A stretch of DNA of 22,831 bases from an uncultured Desulfuromonadales bacterium (GCA_947259685.1 CAMYNC010000096.1:1-22831); one strand, 5' to 3'; shown: positions 6,901 to 14,581, counted from the stretch's first letter. Notes: generated by a model not told the origin, from the letters alone. A program made the numbers and translations.

Positions 6901-8729
6901 AGACGCTGGAAAGTTAGCCTTCCGGCTCTGATGAACAGAAAGAGCCCGATGAATAAAGTCGACAAGGAAAGAATATCAATGATTCGCTTGAGCAGGTCGA
7001 GAGGCTCGAGCCAGTTGTAGAGGAACTGCCAGCCGGCCACTTTGTCGACCAACGGAAGTACAAGGGGAAGCACCAACAGTATCACCAGCCGCACCAGCAG
7101 CAACATGACAAAGAGTACACTGATCCATTTCACCAGGAGCCACAATCCTTGCGTCACCCCTTTCAAGGTCGTCCAGCAAGCGTCCCAGGATTGATGAATA
7201 ACAGCGCTCAGGAGGAGTGGGGCACCCACATACAGCGCTGTAAACACCATCAAGTAATCTTCTAGAGTGTCTATTTTAGGGTTGAATTTGCACCCAGGGA
7301 AGCTGACTTCAAAACCGTAAATACTGAATCCACATTCAAGGATTCCAATGGCAAGAAATGGTACCAGCAGACCGATGCCCAACCAGAGCACAAGCAAAGT
7401 TATAAAATTGCCGCACAGCCCGGTGAATGTCTTCACTGAACGCATGAACCTGAACTTGAAGATGATCGACTCGGCAGTTACAGTCTTCACGCTGGGCGCG
7501 GCGCCTGAGAATAACGCGCGACGCAGCGGTCCAACAATGGGACTTGCCCGACACAAAACTGAGCCGAGCAGCAGCCAGATCTTTATAAGTTCCACTGACT
7601 TGACATAACATCTCTGATGGAAGCGCCGCAGGTTGCCGGCGGCGGTAAGGCCGAGTGCCCTTCGGATGACCCGTACGATCGTGCCGAAGGGAATGTTCAA
7701 CTGCAACAAGTCGTTGTAAAGACGAATGAGCCCTGACTCCGCCTTCATTGAGTCCTCTCGGAGGCGCCTCTCCTGTTGGTCGTGCAGCGGGGACTTCAGA
7801 GCTTCAAAGGGCTGCTGCGATTCTACTTGGTAGGCATCCGGCGTGACTGAATCGAAAAGTGATTCCCGGGCCACATGGCATGCGGATAGAAACTCCCGAA
7901 AACGCTGGGTGCGTGCTCGCATCCGGCGCTTCTGTAGTTCTGTCTTTTTATAAAAAACAAGCTTCTTCCAGGGGCCGTAGTTTTGTTCTTCCTCCTCGCC
8001 GGCCTGGAGAACTTCCGCCAGTGCTGCTGCCTGAATGGCGCCAGCCGAGACGCCGACCACCGCGTCGGGCGCCCGGCCCTGGATTACGATCAGTGCATGT
8101 GTCACTCCGAGCTGCATGATGGTGCTGAAGCCACCGCCGCCGAAATTGATGGCACGTACCGCGCAATCGTCGCGGCCGATCGGGGTATCTTCGCTGGCAT
8201 CGGCTTGAGGCAGAATAGGCTTTTGGAATTTAGCCGCGTCGCCGAGCTGCTCCCTCATGACGCGAAAACACAAGCGCGAACCGATCGACATGAGAACTGC
8301 TGCAAGAAGCAGCGTACCAAGGTGCAAGGAACCAATGGTCGGCAACTTCGCGAACCAAGTAGACCACTGCGGCAGTCCGGCGGCCGGTAGCCACACGAGG
8401 AAGCTCACTGCTAGCAACAGTGCCCAGGTGAATGCCCATAGGTGCATTCTCGTTGCGAAACGCTTGCTCATGACAGGTTCGATGGCAATAAAACGTGCGG
8501 CGAGTGCGCTGGCTTTCTCTGGATCAATCTCCGGCAATTGCGCGACCGAGTAGTGGAAGTTTTTGGGGTGAATCCACGACAGGTGACTGCCATCCGGCGC
8601 CGTGAGAATGCGGGTGGCTTCACGCCTGCAGCTGGCCCGGTTCTGTTTCTCGCTTAGAGCGGTTGGTCCCTCGGCCAGAACTTCTTTTAAGAGGCAGTCA
8701 GCATGTTGCGTTGACCGATGGCTACACAT
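3966..8729 (-). CDS. Giant membrane-embedded protein with two patatin-like phospholipase domains
   Basis: The 1587-residue product carries two patatin units. Unit 1 has I-N-F-G-G-G-G-F (194-201), nucleophile motif G-V-S-A-G (Ser228) and Asp751 in V-D-G-T. Unit 2 has G-G-V-F-R-G (1041-1046), G-A-S-V-G (Ser1070) and Asp1307 in V-D-G-G. Both Ser/Asp dyads are present, so lipid acyl-hydrolase activity is possible in each. Unit 1 lacks the Arg-Gly of the oxyanion loop. Hydrophobic helices lie at about 96-116 and 135-151. A second group at about 441-466, 494-510, 533-560 and 585-602 falls between Ser228 and Asp751, splitting unit 1. Typical patatin proteins are 300-400 residues with one domain. The ATG overlaps the upstream stop by 8 bases, implying translational coupling. 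Substrate is unknown. Confidence 0.8.
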   Translation of the reverse strand: MCSHRSTQHADCLLKEVLAEGPTALSEKQNRASCRREATRILTAPDGSHLSWIHPKNFHYSVAQLPEIDPEKASALAARFIAIEPVMSKRFATRMHLWAFTWALLLAVSFLVWLPAAGLPQWSTWFAKLPTIGSLHLGTLLLAAVLMSIGSRLCFRVMREQLGDAAKFQKPILPQADASEDTPIGRDDCAVRAINFGGGGFSTIMQLGVTHALIVIQGRAPDAVVGVSAGAIQAAALAEVLQAGEEEEQNYGPWKKLVFYKKTELQKRRMRARTQRFREFLSACHVARESLFDSVTPDAYQVESQQPFEALKSPLHDQQERRLREDSMKAESGLIRLYNDLLQLNIPFGTIVRVIRRALGLTAAGNLRRFHQRCYVKSVELIKIWLLLGSVLCRASPIVGPLRRALFSGAAPSVKTVTAESIIFKFRFMRSVKTFTGLCGNFITLLVLWLGIGLLVPFLAIGILECGFSIYGFEVSFPGCKFNPKIDTLEDYLMVFTALYVGAPLLLSAVIHQSWDACWTTLKGVTQGLWLLVKWISVLFVMLLLVRLVILLVLPLVLPLVDKVAGWQFLYNWLEPLDLLKRIIDILSLSTLFIGLFLFIRAGRLTFQRLRRLLGYSVSSKEPSILERLLASYKISKSLLSPYALENFFVSLFDKQFYGELDIDKSIANALVDPPESPKRNRPSSGRRKVGYYSDEKRATPIHVGLAAANVVNEELEVVEPQHPVVDGLVAAMAVTPLFPPKVLGDALYVDGTNVANVPSRALFTMLRNRVNPKSKGVHIYSVVPLPFSRPALYEEKEQTLNLGLWDIVQKALFLQRFRDARVERNLTEVYTAIIPKEDDKGKPKYFVSVDRASGSQKFYSTWVTPVELDEPVSLNERIIAASKEKRRQAILETVADGCRASLEVMIRSKSSWPIPCTYAVRHHLDSQIDSAKLTDEIVKMKVPGAGPAGPGLHEVCGHCALNRNSENPQGQRLTIKKINRPAWPHERQSIDQDFPEKTVEADLNKRAFKALSKWPRDKKKEKKESTDSRERPTISMLFSGGVFRGVYQMGVLNALNLLNLKPDVIAGASVGAITAGMIARAFSEEAEERQARIARLAAVNIGIDSLVLTDRFADFVRKLTIRAADTKFSIRQADRVFRKYDYPSPGGYSKSARDVVAGIERLLYVNPYQLNALVRSIRNGKHSLVVSQIRIFARQWLDKLGVSEEVLGAEALETLIQHLVLPENSDRYAPFDTFAETSSIHLLATTTNLTKGELKILGGAGPDAGEWSDTMLAEGLLASSAFPGVFRPRWSSDLHLNESDDCQYVDGGLMDNFPIDAVIQFLLAAQESGHISSGFNTEKQAPHLIFGASLEINTPDYSHRDQWQPLLNSWPALFARTKELGYNTKLDTFKTAERNLRDIYTSYTTERDRAQIAGKKITPSSLHIDLEPLNIEVVTVKPAWLCGTFAFHPMLGFRRRNQAMSIAHGCASTLLRFKQVDESYLEEWGVDKKHIPVKRGVGLAWEHWRSQQKKDNKEACWLNPDQQCPFSREALVELNKNLAKNNKPAVSPVDQLSKIHDYCVDPSTHIPDGPSVGFMERFLRKQGLIP

Positions 8730-9807
8730 TGCGCATCTTGACCTTCAGGACTCGCAGGTCCCCCAGCCGGGCTTTCAGCGCCGTCTGCTCGAGAGGGTCA
8801 GCGCTCTTGGCGATACTCTGTTTAACTTCGTCGATCTGTTTGTTCACGTCGGCAATATCCGGTTTGTTAGCATTGTCTGACTCCTTCTCATCTGTGTCCT
8901 TGCCTTTGTCCTTGGCGAGGACATCCTTCAGATTCACCAGTGTCTTTAGTGAATTGAACCAGAAAGGTGCGCCCAGGCTGAGCAGCAGTACTGTGAGCAC
9001 GGCGCCCGGCACATCTGCCCATAGGACTTTGAAACCCAGTCTAGCAGCTGAATCGGCAGCAAAGAGAAACGACCTTTCCGGGTCGCGGGGGAAGTAGAAT
9101 ATTGCTTGCTTTTCGAGTTTATCCTTCCTAGCCTGTTCGTTCGTGGCGAGATCCGACCCCTTCTTGGGAACATCCTGGGGCTCAGCATCAGTCTGTACCT
9201 TGGGCTTTGCATCCTGAACCTGTCCCTTCGCAGCCCCTGAATCCAGTTCACTCTTGGCAAAAGTCTCAGCCTCCTTGATCAATAGTTCTCGGTACTCAGG
9301 ATCTGCCGATAATCGGGTCAGGAGCTCAGGTGTGCTCAGTTGAAAATGGGCGACGATGACGACTGACCAGACAACGGTCAGAACACCGACCCAAAATTGA
9401 AAGCGCTTGCTCGAAGTTTTTTGCGTTGCATCGAACTGGGCGACGATGTTGTCGATCTGTCCTTCGCTGAAGGTCACCTCACATTTTCTCAAAGCCGCGT
9501 CGAGCTGATTGGCATCCAGCCAGGATACCTCCGGGCCAAAGAATTTCTTTATGAAATTACCGGGATTTTTTACCACCGAGAATACTGCTGGGGCGCTATT
9601 TGCCAGTACCTTGAAGGCATTGTCGCTCGGAAATTGGTCGTTCTCCTGCTCCAATATTTTCGTCAGACCCCGCCACAAATTGCGAGCCCGCAGTCTGAGG
9701 ATAGATTGTGTTGCCTGCACCAGAGAAGTCACTAAGAGGCTGAAGACCAGCATCAAAGTCGCAAATGCGATCAGGATTCCGAGGCTGTTGGACAGATAGG
9801 TTTCCAT
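8722..9807 (-). CDS. Three-span membrane protein of the patatin operon
   Basis: The 361-residue product has hydrophobic helices at about 9-30, 138-156 and 265-281. A soluble, charged segment (160-260) and a Lys/Asp-rich C-terminal tail likely to form a coiled coil complete it. The third helix ends in G-A-P-F-W-F-N-S-L-K-T-L-V-N-L, a conserved-looking junction. No enzymatic motif was found. The tail carries D-P-L-x4-L-K-x2-L-x-D-L-R (about 337-352), which also occurs in the first lipoprotein of the operon. A GGAGATGAG ribosome site precedes the ATG. The stop overlaps the start of the dual patatin gene, so the two are probably made together and may form a membrane complex. The family is not recognised. 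Confidence 0.7.
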   Translation of the reverse strand: METYLSNSLGILIAFATLMLVFSLLVTSLVQATQSILRLRARNLWRGLTKILEQENDQFPSDNAFKVLANSAPAVFSVVKNPGNFIKKFFGPEVSWLDANQLDAALRKCEVTFSEGQIDNIVAQFDATQKTSSKRFQFWVGVLTVVWSVVIVAHFQLSTPELLTRLSADPEYRELLIKEAETFAKSELDSGAAKGQVQDAKPKVQTDAEPQDVPKKGSDLATNEQARKDKLEKQAIFYFPRDPERSFLFAADSAARLGFKVLWADVPGAVLTVLLLSLGAPFWFNSLKTLVNLKDVLAKDKGKDTDEKESDNANKPDIADVNKQIDEVKQSIAKSADPLEQTALKARLGDLRVLKVKMRNV

Positions 9808-9844
9808 AGCTCATCTCCACATTTTATTGAGAATGCGACACCGG

Positions 9845-10354
9845 TCAGCCGAGCCGTGAGGCAATCTTACCTCCCGTCAGAGCGAGGTCGACAAACAGGT
9901 CCAGGTACTGTTTGGCTTTCTGCCGCTGCGTGATCTCCTGCCCCGCCTTTTCCAGATCCTCCTCGATTGTCTTGATTTCGTCCTGATTGAGGAGGGAGGG
10001 GATGGCCGAAAAGGCCGACAACTCGAGCAAACGACCAAACGATGCCCCGAGGGCTGTGTGCTGGGCTTCCACTATGCGCAGCTTGGTCTTCGGTATGCTG
10101 TCCGGCGCGTTGCTGGCCTGCACGATAATTTCGGTCAACACCTCTTTGGCGGCGATGACCGCCTCGGCTCGCTCGAGCAGTTCGCCGGCCGTCGGTTGGT
10201 TCGCCTCGGCGGTTACTTTCTGCAGTCGACTAACTGCCGCCGCCTCGGCGGTATCGCCGGCAATCTTCGTATCGAGATCGGGTAGATCGAAAATCTTCTC
10301 GAATATGGGTATCAACTCATCGCCCAATGCCTTGAGATCATTAAGATCGGCCAT
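9845..10354 (-). CDS. Soluble all-helical protein of the patatin operon
   Basis: The 169-residue product has no signal peptide or membrane segment and consists largely of Ala/Glu/Leu-rich stretches expected to be helical, such as E-L-L-E-R-A-E-A-V-I-A-A-K-E-V-L and E-D-L-E-K-A-G-Q-E-I. No known motif was seen. GGGAGG lies 7 bases before the ATG, inside the end of the preceding gene, whose stop is 1 base away. A 37-base gap separates it from the next gene. It is likely a cytoplasmic partner or regulator of the membrane components, but this is only context. Confidence 0.65.
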   Translation of the reverse strand: MADLNDLKALGDELIPIFEKIFDLPDLDTKIAGDTAEAAAVSRLQKVTAEANQPTAGELLERAEAVIAAKEVLTEIIVQASNAPDSIPKTKLRIVEAQHTALGASFGRLLELSAFSAIPSLLNQDEIKTIEEDLEKAGQEITQRQKAKQYLDLFVDLALTGGKIASRLG

Positions 10355-10355
10355 T

Positions 10356-11030
10356 TCAGCCTCCCTCAGGTCTATTTCTCACTTCGAACACCCGTAGCAG
10401 AACCTCCCGCGCACGTTCCACGCTTTTCTGAATCTGCTCGCGATCTTGCGCCATTTCTTCCTCGGTGCGCGCCTCGATGTCGCGGAGTTGTTCGCGGACA
10501 CCCTGTATCCCTGCCAAGGCTGCAACGATGCCGTTGACATCGAGGCTCCGAAGGACGAATTGTTTGTCGCCGCTGCCAAGATAATCGGTGATGATTTTGT
10601 TGTTTTTCTGCAGCTCGATGACGGCTTTCTGCACGCGGTCATAAAGACTGAGGATGGCTGCAACCTGCTCGGCGCTGGTCTCGTCACGAGCTGTGACGCT
10701 ATCGACCCGCTGGAGATTCAACTGCGCGAGTTGCAGTGACAGCAGGCGTTTGTTGCCGGTCACATCGGCATCTACCTGCAGGAGAATCTCCGCACGTTCC
10801 AGATCGTGCTGCCACGTGTTCAGTTGCAAGCGGCGCTTCGTGTTGGTGTCCAACTGCACGTGAAGGCCCTGTTGCAGAGCGGGTCGCCCTGCTGTCAGGG
10901 TTGCGTCCAGCTTCTTGTAATATGCCTGCTGGTTCTCGCTCAATGCTGTGACGCCTGCCCGGTTCAATGCACAGCCGCCAAGTGCGATTGCCGCCGCCAA
11001 TGCGAGAAAACAACTCCGAACGGTGCTCAT
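10356..11030 (-). CDS. Lipoprotein 2 of the patatin operon, helical
   Basis: The 224-residue product starts with a clear lipoprotein signal: M-S-T-V-R-S, a hydrophobic core, and the lipobox L-G-G-C with Cys20. The mature part is almost entirely helical or coiled-coil, with heptad-like stretches around 85-110 and 170-215. No catalytic motif was found. The ATG overlaps the stop of the preceding gene in the sequence ATGA. The residue after the lipid-bearing Cys is Ala, so E. coli-type rules would predict transfer to the outer membrane. It may be a structural or anchoring element spanning toward the periplasm. Confidence 0.72.
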   Translation of the reverse strand: MSTVRSCFLALAAAIALGGCALNRAGVTALSENQQAYYKKLDATLTAGRPALQQGLHVQLDTNTKRRLQLNTWQHDLERAEILLQVDADVTGNKRLLSLQLAQLNLQRVDSVTARDETSAEQVAAILSLYDRVQKAVIELQKNNKIITDYLGSGDKQFVLRSLDVNGIVAALAGIQGVREQLRDIEARTEEEMAQDREQIQKSVERAREVLLRVFEVRNRPEGG

Positions 11031-11866
11031 GGGGCTTCCTCGCGCAAACCTTCAAGAGCCGAGCTATAGGCTGCGCTTAGGGCGTCGACTTGATCCTGGG
11101 TGATCGCAACGTCGATCGACAACCAAGTATCCACGCGCGACTGCATGGATCGCATCAAGGCGATTTGTGCATCTAGCACATCGAGGATGTCTTGCAGCGA
11201 TTTGACCGCCGCGCTCTCTTTCTTGAGTTCACTCAGATACACACCTTCCAGCTTTGCGATCGCTGGCGGCTTGCGGCTTAGCAACCTCTCCGTGGGACGC
11301 AGATCCTCAAGCTGGTTTTTCAGTACCAGCTTTTGAAGCGGGTCTGTCGTCGCTGCGATTTGGGCTTCCAGTGCGCCGACGCGTTTCTCTATACTCGGCT
11401 GCAGGAAGGCATAGTCGACCCAAGGCTGTACATGATGCTTGTAGGTTTCGAACAACTGGTCAGCGGTCGCTGTTTCCATGCCCTCCATCGCCACGTCGAT
11501 CGCCTGCCGGGCAATGTCCACACGTCCTTGATTCTTTATAAGAGCCTTATTGTTTCGGTGGAAAGAGATGAGCGCCGATTCGAGATCGCCTACCGCCACA
11601 TTGAGATTGTCGATCAGCTCAAGCTGGCGCTTCGATGCGGTTTTGACCTCGATGGGTGTGGCGCATGCTGAAAGACACAGGGTGGCTACTAGCAGTAGGC
11701 TGACAGGCTGATAAGGGATTGTTTTTCCGGGGATTTTGACAAGGGCGCTTGTGACCGTTCCTCCCCACCTATTCCGGTGCGAAAACCGATCTGTCTTCCT
11801 GAAAAAAGTAAGCATAAAAAAACCGAGCGCACTTAAAGGATCAATATCCTTCGGCAGCTCGGCCAT
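11027..11866 (-). CDS. Lipoprotein 1 of the patatin operon, helical, start uncertain
   Basis: The 279-residue frame contains a lipobox L-S-A-C at Cys68, preceded by the core V-S-L-L-L-V-A-T-L-C. The preceding 50 or so residues are far longer than a normal lipoprotein n-region. The only in-frame ATGs are 11866 (weak GGAAAAAG site) and 11815 (no site). A strong GGGGAGGA at about residue 34 has no in-frame start behind it. A lost start codon, or a non-standard one, is therefore possible. The mature part is helical and contains D-P-L-x4-L-K-x2-L-x-D-L-R (about 175-190), shared with the membrane protein of the operon. This is the first gene of the five. No promoter was clearly identified. Confidence 0.68.
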   Translation of the reverse strand: MAELPKDIDPLSALGFFMLTFFRKTDRFSHRNRWGGTVTSALVKIPGKTIPYQPVSLLLVATLCLSACATPIEVKTASKRQLELIDNLNVAVGDLESALISFHRNNKALIKNQGRVDIARQAIDVAMEGMETATADQLFETYKHHVQPWVDYAFLQPSIEKRVGALEAQIAATTDPLQKLVLKNQLEDLRPTERLLSRKPPAIAKLEGVYLSELKKESAAVKSLQDILDVLDAQIALMRSMQSRVDTWLSIDVAITQDQVDALSAAYSSALEGLREEAP

Positions 11867-12180
11867 CTTTTTCCAAAAGACCCGTCACTTTCCGTCCCCC
11901 CCCTCACGGAAGGATTGGCTTTGTCGGGATTTTTATGATGTATGCTTAACTACTACCAGGATTTAATGAGAGGTCAAGGCCTTTGCAGGAGAAAAAACGA
12001 TGGATTTTTCACCATGAAGCGGGTAGCTAGATTATTATTCTTGGTCTGTCTGAGGCGACCCTGCTCCCGTAGCGGACAGGGAATGCCGGATACTTGTAAC
12101 GATTAAACTCAAGGTTCGCCAAGATGTGGGACCGTTGCCGAAATAAAAACAACGGGAGAGGTGCGCCAAAAAACCAGCCG

Positions 12181-12219
12181 ACATTCCTAACCTATTGATT
12201 TACAATAGGTTAGGAATGT
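12181..12219. repeat. Perfect 17-bp inverted repeat
   Basis: ACATTCCTAACCTATTG and CAATAGGTTAGGAATGT are exact reverse complements around the 5-base spacer ATTTA. It lies between the patatin operon and the coiled-coil gene and is not followed by a T-run. It could be a regulatory or processing hairpin, or a recombination site. Confidence 0.6.
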
Positions 12220-12301
12220 TCTTGACGGGGAGAAGATAGAATGTCCCTATTGATTCTACGCTAGGCATAATTACTTCAAGCCAGCCATCTATAATTATTG
12301 A

Positions 12302-12333
12302 AAACCGCCATCCCAAAAAGTGAATGGTGGTTT
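12302..12333. repeat. Hairpin with 10-bp stem downstream of the coiled-coil gene
   Basis: AAACCGCCAT pairs with ATGGTGGTTT (one G-T pair) around a 12-base loop. It lies about 85 bases past the stop of the minus-strand gene at 12419 and may mark its transcript end, but lacks a T-run. Confidence 0.35.
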
Positions 12334-12418
12334 CATAGCTTACTACTTATGCAAATGGAGTCACCCCCCCCTGCGCCAGGATAGTTGCGTAGAACCCTTT
12401 GCGCGAATCACGGTTGTA

Positions 12419-12940
12419 TCACCCCATCCGCTTCAGTGCTTGGTTCGCTACCAGTTTATTTTCAATCAAATATTTACGACCTTCTTGTCCTAAATAGTAT
12501 GCAGATTTCTGGTTAACTACTGTTGAAAAAAAGACCATGTCATTGTCACATAACCGTTCCAGCCAATATTCAGCTACAGTTAGATCATATTTAAGCTTGC
12601 AGATTATTTGATGTGCAGTTGCTTTTCCTGCTTTTGATATAAGTAAAAGTATTTTCTCTTCTTCCTTGGAAATCCTCTGTTCAGCATCACCGTGTTGTTG
12701 TTTGAAAGCCTCTTTTTGTTGCTTTAGCGACGTCATTTGCGCCTTTAAAGAAGCTACAACTTTATTAAGCTCAGAATTTTTAGTCATTAATTTAATTAAT
12801 TGTTCATTTATTTCGGAGTTTTCAAATTGTATATTGTCAATCTTACTTTGAAATTCTAGTAATGCTGTTGGAAGATTTTTATTTTCTACCCTGTCACTTA
12901 ACGGTGTAGATAAATCAACTGGATCTATAATCGCACGCAT
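12419..12940 (-). CDS. Coiled-coil protein with C-terminal winged-helix-like domain
   Basis: The 173-residue product has a coiled coil at about 25-90 (repeated Leu/Ile/Lys/Gln heptads). A segment at 95-165 then resembles a winged-helix fold: K-A-T-A-H-Q-I as helix entry, L-T-V-A-E-Y-W-L-E-R-L as recognition-type helix, then a wing ending in Y-Y-L-G-Q-E-G-R-K-Y-L. It may be a DNA-binding regulator or a sensor of protein partners. ATG 12940 is chosen because GGAGGT is 7 bases upstream; the TTG at 12946 lies only 1 base after that site. The gene is AT-rich and stands alone, which points to acquired DNA. No named family is recognised. Confidence 0.65.
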   Translation of the reverse strand: MRAIIDPVDLSTPLSDRVENKNLPTALLEFQSKIDNIQFENSEINEQLIKLMTKNSELNKVVASLKAQMTSLKQQKEAFKQQHGDAEQRISKEEEKILLLISKAGKATAHQIICKLKYDLTVAEYWLERLCDNDMVFFSTVVNQKSAYYLGQEGRKYLIENKLVANQALKRMG

Positions 12941-13539
12941 ATTCAATACCTCCTTGTGCTGGTAACCCGAAAAATAAGAAAAGACCCGGATCTAGAGATT
13001 GAGGGTTTTCGTGTCTAAAAGACAGTGACTATTAAGGAGTTTAAAAAAACAGAGCCAAAATAATCCGCCGTGATCTTCAAAACATTTATACTTTTGAAGC
13101 GCCCTCTTTGGCATCAAAGAGGATATAGTTTACATGTGAGCATATTTTATTCCAGGACAGTAAAGCACTGGAATAATTGTGAAAATATTTTTCCAATCCC
13201 TGCCCGCTGGTACCCTGTAAAGATTTTCGACCAACTTGAAAGAACTGGGAACATTTACCGAACCCACTTGCATAGTCGATCGAGGTGGGCAATTTATCCT
13301 ACAAGTTGTTTCAGGTCATATGAGGGTGACGATATGGGGAGGCGTGGTGACAAAAGGGGGGCCCATAGATCCAGATATGCAGGGCATTCAGGTTACTGTT
13401 CGCAAAACTCAGGAGTATTGAAAAAGAGGGGGCATTAACAGTTCCAAGTTACAATTATCACAATCCAAGCTTCCATATGCCTGAAGGCCGGAAACGGTTT
13501 TGTCCAAACAGGCCTCCAGGCAACAGCGCCGGGTCCTCA
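12941..13539. other. AT-rich stretch with a doubtful small ORF and hairpins
   Basis: A frame starting at TTG 13236 and ending at 13421 encodes 61 residues with protein-like content (V-D-R-G-G-Q-F-I-L-Q-V-V-S-G-H-M-R-V-T-I-W). It lacks a ribosome site and opens right after an upstream stop, so it may be a gene remnant. CCTCTTTG/CAAAGAGG (13103-13122) and an 11-bp stem with one mismatch at 13479-13521 are the visible hairpins; the latter may end the DHOD-like transcript. Confidence 0.4.
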
Positions 13540-14529
13540 TTATTCAAATCCGGTCAGCCCCTTGATGTACTGCAGGCGTTCATAGCTCACAGGATCCTCA
13601 CTGTTCTTCTGGCTGAGGCGACCTCTAAAATCGTCGAGGCTGTGGAAATTATGGGTCTCCATCCAGCCGCGAAGCTGATCAAGAATCGTTTTTATCTGCA
13701 CAAAACCATTGCGGTAAACGGTAGAGCAAACCTGCGTCACCGAGGCTCCTGCCAGCAGCTGTTTGGTTACATCCAGGCCGTCGTGAACCCCCGTGGTGGC
13801 CGCTAGGTCAGAGTCGAGCTTGCCCGCCAGCAGCAGTATCCAGCGGAGTGAGGTGTGGATCTCTTCTTGGGTGCTGTAGGGGTTTCCGGCAACCACCTTC
13901 AGGGTGTTGACATCGACATCAAGCCGGTAAAAACGATTAAACAGGACCAGGGCATCAGCTGCCTGAGGACCTTTGCCAAGCCGCTGGGCCAGATGCCTGA
14001 AGGAAGAGAAGTATGGCCCGATCTTTAAAGCTACCGGAATATCGATCCGTGACTTGACCGTTTGTAGAATCTTTGCATAGCGATCCTCTACCGCCGCGCT
14101 GGTCAGTTCGGCCGCGTTGGGTAAAAAACCAACATTCACTTCCAGGGCGTCGGCGCCAGCCTTGGCGAGTTGGGCGGCATAATCGCTCCAACGCTCGGCG
14201 GTGATGCAGTTAACACTAGCGATGATCGGAACATCGACCGCCTGCTTGGCATCGCGCACCAGCGCCAGATATTCATGGGGGCCGCAGGCGTGCCCGTACC
14301 CCTCGAGGTATTCCAACGCTTCGGTATGCATGAAATCCCCTGAAGCTTTGGTCAAGGCAGTCACGTCGGCGTTGATCTGTTCCTCAAATAACGACTTCAG
14401 AACAATGGCACCGGCGCCGGCATTGGCGCAATTTTGCACCCCCTGCAGGGTCGTCGTCAGACCGCAGCTGGCAATCACCAGAGGGTTTTTCAGGTCGAGG
14501 CCCAGATAGCGGGTTGAGAGATCAATCAT
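13540..14529 (-). CDS. Dihydroorotate dehydrogenase-like flavoprotein
   Basis: The 329-residue product begins M-I-D-L-S-T-R-Y-L-G-L and follows the FMN-binding TIM barrel of class 1 DHODs. Signals are N-P-L-V-I-A-S (about 15-21), G-A-G-A-I-V-L-K-S-L-F-E-E, I-I-A-S-V-N-C, A-L-E-V-N, V-A-L-K-I-G-P-Y and a late G-V-H-D-G segment. The loop that carries N-x-S-C-P-N in true class 1A enzymes reads E-V-N-V-G-F here, so the catalytic Cys or Ser is not obvious. It matches the widespread group labelled dihydroorotate dehydrogenase-like, whose substrate is unsettled. ATG 14529 is preferred over 14574 because of AAAAAGGA 9 bases upstream. It diverges from the malic enzyme gene. Confidence 0.85.
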   Translation of the reverse strand: MIDLSTRYLGLDLKNPLVIASCGLTTTLQGVQNCANAGAGAIVLKSLFEEQINADVTALTKASGDFMHTEALEYLEGYGHACGPHEYLALVRDAKQAVDVPIIASVNCITAERWSDYAAQLAKAGADALEVNVGFLPNAAELTSAAVEDRYAKILQTVKSRIDIPVALKIGPYFSSFRHLAQRLGKGPQAADALVLFNRFYRLDVDVNTLKVVAGNPYSTQEEIHTSLRWILLLAGKLDSDLAATTGVHDGLDVTKQLLAGASVTQVCSTVYRNGFVQIKTILDQLRGWMETHNFHSLDDFRGRLSQKNSEDPVSYERLQYIKGLTGFE

Positions 14530-14581
14530 CGGTAGATTCCTTTTTCCTCTTGTAGTAACAGCTTGGCAAACCATTTAGTCG

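Larger units (their letters stand above)
11867..12418. other. Non-coding, AT-rich stretch with inverted repeats
   Basis: No gene was seen. The stretch holds the upstream region of the patatin operon, where TTTCCGT/ACGGAA flanks a C-rich run (11889-11911). It also holds a perfect 17-bp inverted repeat (12181-12219) and an AAACCGCCAT/ATGGTGGTTT hairpin (12302-12333). TTGACC at about 11970 on the minus strand lacks a good -10 at the usual spacing, so the operon promoter remains unplaced. Confidence 0.5.
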
